From contig NZ_MVHJ01000036.1 in assembly GCF_002086115.1 (NCBI RefSeq), forward strand, positions 1-45,736: a DNA stretch of 45,736 nucleotides. Reading direction: 5' to 3'. The translations under genes were made by a program, and so were the position numbers. This DNA comes from Mycolicibacterium bacteremicum (GTDB taxonomy: Bacteria; Actinomycetota; Actinomycetes; Mycobacteriales; Mycobacteriaceae). A model generated the notes under the pieces. That model saw only the letters and a program-made list of their open reading frames with translations. It was not told the DNA's origin and did no database searches. Below are positions 42,161 to 45,736 of the stretch, one piece after another (position 1 is the first letter of the stretch; every line of letters begins with the position of its first letter).

Positions 42161-44080
42161 TCAGCCATCCGCCGATCCGCCTGGCCGCCCTCCCCGCACC
42201 ACTGCGGCGTCCCATGCCCGGTTCCGCAACAGCCGCAGCCCGTTGAGCGCCACGATGATGGTCGATCCCTCGTGGCCGGCCACACCGAGCGGAAGTGGCA
42301 GATGCCAGAACAGGTCCCAGGTCACCAGTACCACGATGAAGCCACCGGCGATCGCGAGATTCGCCAGCACCAGCCGTCGCGCCCGCCGGGCCAGCGCCAG
42401 CACTGCCGGGATGGCGGCCAGATCATCACGCACGGTGATGGCGTCCGCCGTCTGCAGCGTGACATCCGATCCGCTGCGGCCCATCGCGATCGAGACATGC
42501 GCGGCCGCCATCGCAGGTGCATCGTTGACGCCGTCACCGACCACCAATACCCGGCCGGGCAGCTCGCGCACCGCGGCCACCTTCTCATCCGGAAGTAGTT
42601 CCGCGCGCATCTGCATGCCGAGATCATCGGCCAATTGTGCTGCGGCCCTGCGGTTGTCGCCGGTCAACAGTACCGGGTCATGCACGGTCAGCCGGCCCAG
42701 CTCGGCCACGGCGTCACCGGCGCCCGGCCGGGCAGCATCGCGCAGACCGATCACCCCGGCGACCACCCCGTCGACCGACACCACCACCGCGGTCGCGCCG
42801 GACTTCTCCAGGTCGGCGGCTTCCGGCGGCGGGGACGTCAATGCGGCCGGACTGAGCACCTCGACATGACGCCCGGCCACGATGGCGCGGACGCCACGGC
42901 CGGGCAGCGCGCGGAAATCGGTGGCGCCGGCGATATCGAGCCCCCGGTCCCGGGCCGCGGTCACGATCGCCCGCCCCAGCGGGTGCTCGCTGTACTGCTC
43001 GGCCGCAGCTGCCAAGCCCAGCACGGCATCGGCGGGCGCGGAGACCACCGTCGGGCGCCCGGTCGTCAACGTGCCGGTCTTGTCGAAGGCGACGGTCTCG
43101 ACGGTGGCCAGATGCTCCATGGCCACAGCCGATTTCACCAGCACACCGTGTCGGCCCGCGGTGGCGATCGCCGAGAGCAGCGGTGGCATGGTCGCCAGCA
43201 CCAACGCGCAGGGCGAGGCCACGATCATGAAGGTCATGGCCCGTAGCAGCGCATCGCGCAGGTCCGCTCCGAAGAGCAACGGGACGACGAACAGCGCCAC
43301 GGTCGCGGCGACCATCCCCACCGAGTAGCGCTGCTCGATCTTCTCGATGAACAGTTGGGTGCGAGCCTTTGTCGCCGAGGCCTCCCCCACCATGGCCACG
43401 ATGCGGGCCACCACACTGTCGGCGGGATCGCGGATCACCTCGGCCTGCAGCGCGCCGGAGCCGTTCAGCGTGCCCGCGAAGATCTCGCCCCCGACGCCGA
43501 CCGCCACCGGCAACGGTTCGCCGGTGATGGTGGCCTGATCGACATCGCTGGCGCCCTGCACCACCGTCGCATCCGCGGAGACCCGCTCACCGGGCCGCAC
43601 GAGGATGCGGTCGCCCACCCGCAGCGCCGATGCGGGAACCACCGTCTCGACACCGTCGTCGATCCGGACGGCGCGCTCGGGTGCCAGGTCCAGCAGCGCA
43701 CGCACCGAGTCCTCGGTGCGCCGGGTCGCGACATCCTCCAGGGCGCCGGACGTCGCGAAGATGACGATCAGCAGGGCGCCGTCGAAGACCTGGCCGATCG
43801 CCGCGGCGCCGATCGCCGCGAGCACCATCAGCAGATCGACATCGAGGCGACGCCGGGCCAGTTCCAGTAGGCCGTCACGGCCCGGTTGCCAGCCGCCCGC
43901 GGCGTAGCACGCGAGATAGACTGTCCACCAAACTATTTCGGGAGCGCCCGCGAGTTGCAGGATGAGCCCGACGAGGAAGAGCGCCAACGCGGCCGCCGCC
44001 CAGCGCACCGAGTCCAGCGACCACGCCGACCGGCGCCGCGGCCTGTCGGTCAGCGGCTCGAATTCCGTCACCTCGGTCAT
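42161..44080 (-). CDS. ctpJ: P1B-4 heavy-metal ATPase, CtpJ/NmtA-like
   Basis: The 639-residue P-type ATPase has SPC (C291) in the transport helix, D333 in DKTGTLTTG, TGEPLP in the actuator domain and GDGVNDAPAM. The SPC plus HEGSTIIVALNGLRLL pattern in the last helices is the P1B-4 signature, linked to Co2+, Ni2+ or Fe2+ export, rather than the CPC of copper pumps. There is no N-terminal metal-binding domain. It is divergent from nmtR, as ctpJ (nmtA) is in M. tuberculosis. An ATG at 44080 is used; a GTG one codon earlier is possible. Confidence 0.85.
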   Translation of the reverse strand: MTEVTEFEPLTDRPRRRSAWSLDSVRWAAAALALFLVGLILQLAGAPEIVWWTVYLACYAAGGWQPGRDGLLELARRRLDVDLLMVLAAIGAAAIGQVFDGALLIVIFATSGALEDVATRRTEDSVRALLDLAPERAVRIDDGVETVVPASALRVGDRILVRPGERVSADATVVQGASDVDQATITGEPLPVAVGVGGEIFAGTLNGSGALQAEVIRDPADSVVARIVAMVGEASATKARTQLFIEKIEQRYSVGMVAATVALFVVPLLFGADLRDALLRAMTFMIVASPCALVLATMPPLLSAIATAGRHGVLVKSAVAMEHLATVETVAFDKTGTLTTGRPTVVSAPADAVLGLAAAAEQYSEHPLGRAIVTAARDRGLDIAGATDFRALPGRGVRAIVAGRHVEVLSPAALTSPPPEAADLEKSGATAVVVSVDGVVAGVIGLRDAARPGAGDAVAELGRLTVHDPVLLTGDNRRAAAQLADDLGMQMRAELLPDEKVAAVRELPGRVLVVGDGVNDAPAMAAAHVSIAMGRSGSDVTLQTADAITVRDDLAAIPAVLALARRARRLVLANLAIAGGFIVVLVTWDLFWHLPLPLGVAGHEGSTIIVALNGLRLLRNRAWDAAVVRGGRPGGSADG

Positions 44081-44092
44081 CACCGATACATA

Positions 44093-44118
44093 TAAACATG
44101 TAGAGTTCTACATGTCTA
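44093..44118. promoter_or_regulatory. 12-2-12 palindrome, likely NmtR operator
   Basis: ACATGTAGA (44096-44104) and TCTACATGT (44107-44115) are perfect inverted repeats around GT. Extending to 12-base arms adds two of three further pairs. This 12-2-12 shape is typical of ArsR/SmtB operators. It lies 13 bases beyond the ATPase start and 33 before nmtR, so it could control both. Confidence 0.65.
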
Positions 44119-44151
44119 AAGGTGCAGATGCGGGCGTGGTTCAATGGACGC

Positions 44152-44505
44152 ATGGGACACGGAGTCGAGGGACGCACCCCACCGGTGACATCACTCGACA
44201 CCGCGTCGGCCGTGAAGGTCGCCGAAACCCTGCAGGCACTGGCCTCGCCGAACCGACTGCTGATCCTCACCCGGTTGCGCCAATCCCCGTGCACCGTCAC
44301 CGACCTGTCCGCCGCCGTCGGCATGGAACAGTCCGCGGTCTCCAATCAACTCCGACTGCTGCGCGCGCTGGGATTGGTCTCCGGCGACCGCTCCGGGCGC
44401 AACATCATCTACCGCCTCTACGATGCGCACGTCGCACAACTGCTCGACGAGGCGGTGTACCACATCGAGCACCTGCGCCTCGGCGCCCGCGACGACACCG
44501 CCTGA
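44152..44505 (+). CDS. nmtR: NmtR, Ni/Co-sensing ArsR/SmtB repressor
   Basis: The 117-residue protein starts MGHGVEGR like M. tuberculosis NmtR and has the ArsR winged helix (MEQSAVSNQLRLLRALGLV). The alpha-5 metal ligands D91, H93, H104 and H107 are present at exactly the NmtR numbers (DAHVAQLLDEAVYHIEH), and H3 of the N-terminus is kept. H109 and the C-terminal H116 of M. tuberculosis NmtR are replaced (Arg, Thr). It represses the divergent exporter gene until nickel or cobalt binds. The ATG at 44152 is preferred over upstream ATGs because the GHGVEG N-terminus takes part in metal binding. Confidence 0.93.
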   Translation: MGHGVEGRTPPVTSLDTASAVKVAETLQALASPNRLLILTRLRQSPCTVTDLSAAVGMEQSAVSNQLRLLRALGLVSGDRSGRNIIYRLYDAHVAQLLDEAVYHIEHLRLGARDDTA

Positions 44506-44544
44506 GCACACGTTTCCCGCACGGCTTTCGCGAATCAGGCGGTG
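44496..44544 (+). terminator. Possible terminator hairpin after nmtR
   Basis: CACCGCCTGA (44496-44505, including the nmtR stop) and TCAGGCGGTG (44535-44544) are perfect inverted repeats with a 29-base loop. The long loop makes it a weak candidate. Confidence 0.3.
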
Positions 44545-44814
44545 CGCCACCGACTGCTCATGAGCAAAGCCCGATGAGTTAGCAGGCCCCTCGCCGTTCA
44601 ATGTGCTGACCTTTGTAGCAAAAGGCTGCCATACGCTTGAATTGTTTGCTGGCCATCGACGCCGCGAGCCTGCCGGCGCGCTGGCGATCCGGCGTCCCGG
44701 CGGCCGAGAGCGCCATCGACGGTTCCCTCACCCCACGCCACCTGCTAACTTCGGTCTGTGATGCACCCCATCGGGGGGATGCCGTCTCATCGACGACTCA
44801 GGAGTGGAATCACC
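44506..44814. other. 309-base intergenic region
   Basis: Apart from the right arm of the possible hairpin I see no gene or conserved element. It probably contains the promoter of the DUF1942 gene; an AGGAG ribosome site is at 44800-44804. Confidence 0.5.
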
Positions 44815-45736
44815 GTGAAGACCACGAGCATTGCCGCCGCGTTTGCGGCTGCTGCCGTTGCCGCCGCAGGGGCGATCACCGCGTTCACCGCGCCGTCCGC
44901 CATCGCCGACGACCACGGCGCCGTCACCACCACCCAGCTCGGCAGCCAGGCCCAACTGCACGACGGCAACGTCATCCAGGGCTGGACCGTCACCGGGCTG
45001 AAGGTCAGCACCGACACCATCCCCGCTCAGGTGCACGGCACCTTGTGGGAGGCCACCGCGACCGATGAGGCCCTGCAGGGCAGCGCCACCCCGATCGTGT
45101 CGAACTTCAACGCCCGCGCCCGCAACGGCGAGACCTACCGTGCGCTGTGGGGTGTGGCGACCCCGCAGGGCGTGAACCCCTCCACCCTGTCCCAGGGCCA
45201 GAAGACCTCCGGCAAGGTGTACTTCGACGTCACCGGCGCCGCGCCGGACAGCGTCGTCTACGCGACCAGCGCCGCCGACCTGATCGTCTGGGTCACCCCG
45301 CCGCCGGCCGCCAGCACCGGAACCGGCTCGGGCAGCGGTGCCCGCACCTACCAGGCGCCGGCCGCCGCCGAGTCCACCGACGCCACGTCGACCACCGAGA
45401 CCCCGGCTCCGGGCGAGGCGTCCACCGAGACGACCGAGACCCCGGCCACCCCGGCTCCGACGACGGCGCCCGCAGGCAGCCAGGGCACCCCGCTGCCCGA
45501 GGGTGCCCCGCAGACGGCTCCGGTCCCGGCCGGTAGCCAGGGCACCCCGCTGCCCGAGGGCCAGCCCGGCCTGACCCCGGCCGGTGTCCAGGAGGCATCG
45601 GTCCCCGGTGCTCCCGCAGCCGCGACAGCACCGGTTGCCGACGGCGCAGCCCCGGCCGCAGCTCCGGGTGCAGCACCCGCCCCGGCCGCAGCTCCGGGTG
45701 CACCCGCCCCGGCCGCCGCTCCGGGTACAGCACCCG
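44815..45736 (+). CDS. Secreted DUF1942 (MPT63-like) protein with Pro/Ala-rich tail, cut by the window end
   Basis: The gene starts at a GTG 10 bases after AGGAG and is open to the last base, giving at least 307 residues. A signal peptide (TTSIAAAFAAAAVAAAGAI, cleavage near SAIA) is followed by a DUF1942 domain (about 33-160; VIQGWTVTGLKVSTDTIP, HGTLWEATATDEALQG, GVNPSTLSQGQKTSGKV), the immunoglobulin-like fold of mycobacterial MPT63. From about residue 165 the protein is a Thr/Pro/Ala-rich tail with AGSQGTPLPEG twice and APAAAPG repeats, suggesting a cell-wall-spanning stalk. The C-terminus is not seen. Confidence 0.85.
   Translation, partial: MKTTSIAAAFAAAAVAAAGAITAFTAPSAIADDHGAVTTTQLGSQAQLHDGNVIQGWTVTGLKVSTDTIPAQVHGTLWEATATDEALQGSATPIVSNFNARARNGETYRALWGVATPQGVNPSTLSQGQKTSGKVYFDVTGAAPDSVVYATSAADLIVWVTPPPAASTGTGSGSGARTYQAPAAAESTDATSTTETPAPGEASTETTETPATPAPTTAPAGSQGTPLPEGAPQTAPVPAGSQGTPLPEGQPGLTPAGVQEASVPGAPAAATAPVADGAAPAAAPGAAPAPAAAPGAPAPAAAPGTAP

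Overview
The window reads as one contig from a high-GC actinomycete, almost certainly a rapidly growing mycobacterium (Mycolicibacterium-like). Supporting genes are an NmtR-type nickel/cobalt repressor beside a P1B-4 ATPase, a DUF1942 (MPT63-like) secreted protein, a DUF732-like lipoprotein, a mycofactocin-type SDR, a 13E12-type HNH protein and an actinobacterial kdp operon with tiny leader genes. Both contig ends are low complexity (G-rich at the left, Pro/Ala codon repeats at the right), as expected where an assembly breaks.

Layout. 1-2.5 kb: a solute-binding lipoprotein and a 2OG-Fe(II)-type oxygenase. 2.5-7.1 kb: a TetR/MpaB pair under a 38-bp perfect palindrome, a quinone-oxidoreductase/SRPBCC pair, and a second MpaB gene. 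7.1-10.6 kb: amino-acid permease, DHFR-like reductase, DUF2256 zinc protein, renalase-like flavoprotein and a small excalibur protein. 10.66-17.77 kb: two tandem genomic islands stacked at the 3' end of a tRNA-Leu(UAA). Three copies of the tRNA 3' end (about 44 bp) mark the junctions, and each island keeps a broken tyrosine integrase of the same family. Island A carries a translationally coupled pair, a linker/winged-helix-like protein and a HEPN-like protein. Island B carries a tightly packed trio, an HNH-like protein and two membrane-anchored proteins. These cargo operons are the best candidates for an undescribed, possibly defensive, system; that function is inference.

17.8-24.6 kb: an in-frame chimera of a truncated glutaminase and a truncated MFS transporter, an HNH 13E12-type gene, small membrane proteins, a flavodoxin-like reductase, a lipoprotein and a PLP-decarboxylase-like protein with no visible PLP lysine. 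24.8-34.7 kb: a complete potassium operon (31-aa membrane ORF, kdpF, A, B, C, D, E) followed by a second KdpD-like gene that ends just before the kinase domain. 34.7-41.8 kb: AraC regulator, TIGR03086-type protein, PrpE-like propionyl-CoA synthetase, P450, mycofactocin-type SDR, divergent TetR and a siderophore-interacting protein. 42.2-44.5 kb: a CtpJ/NmtA-like metal exporter and divergent nmtR with an operator-like palindrome between them. The final gene, DUF1942, runs off the right edge.
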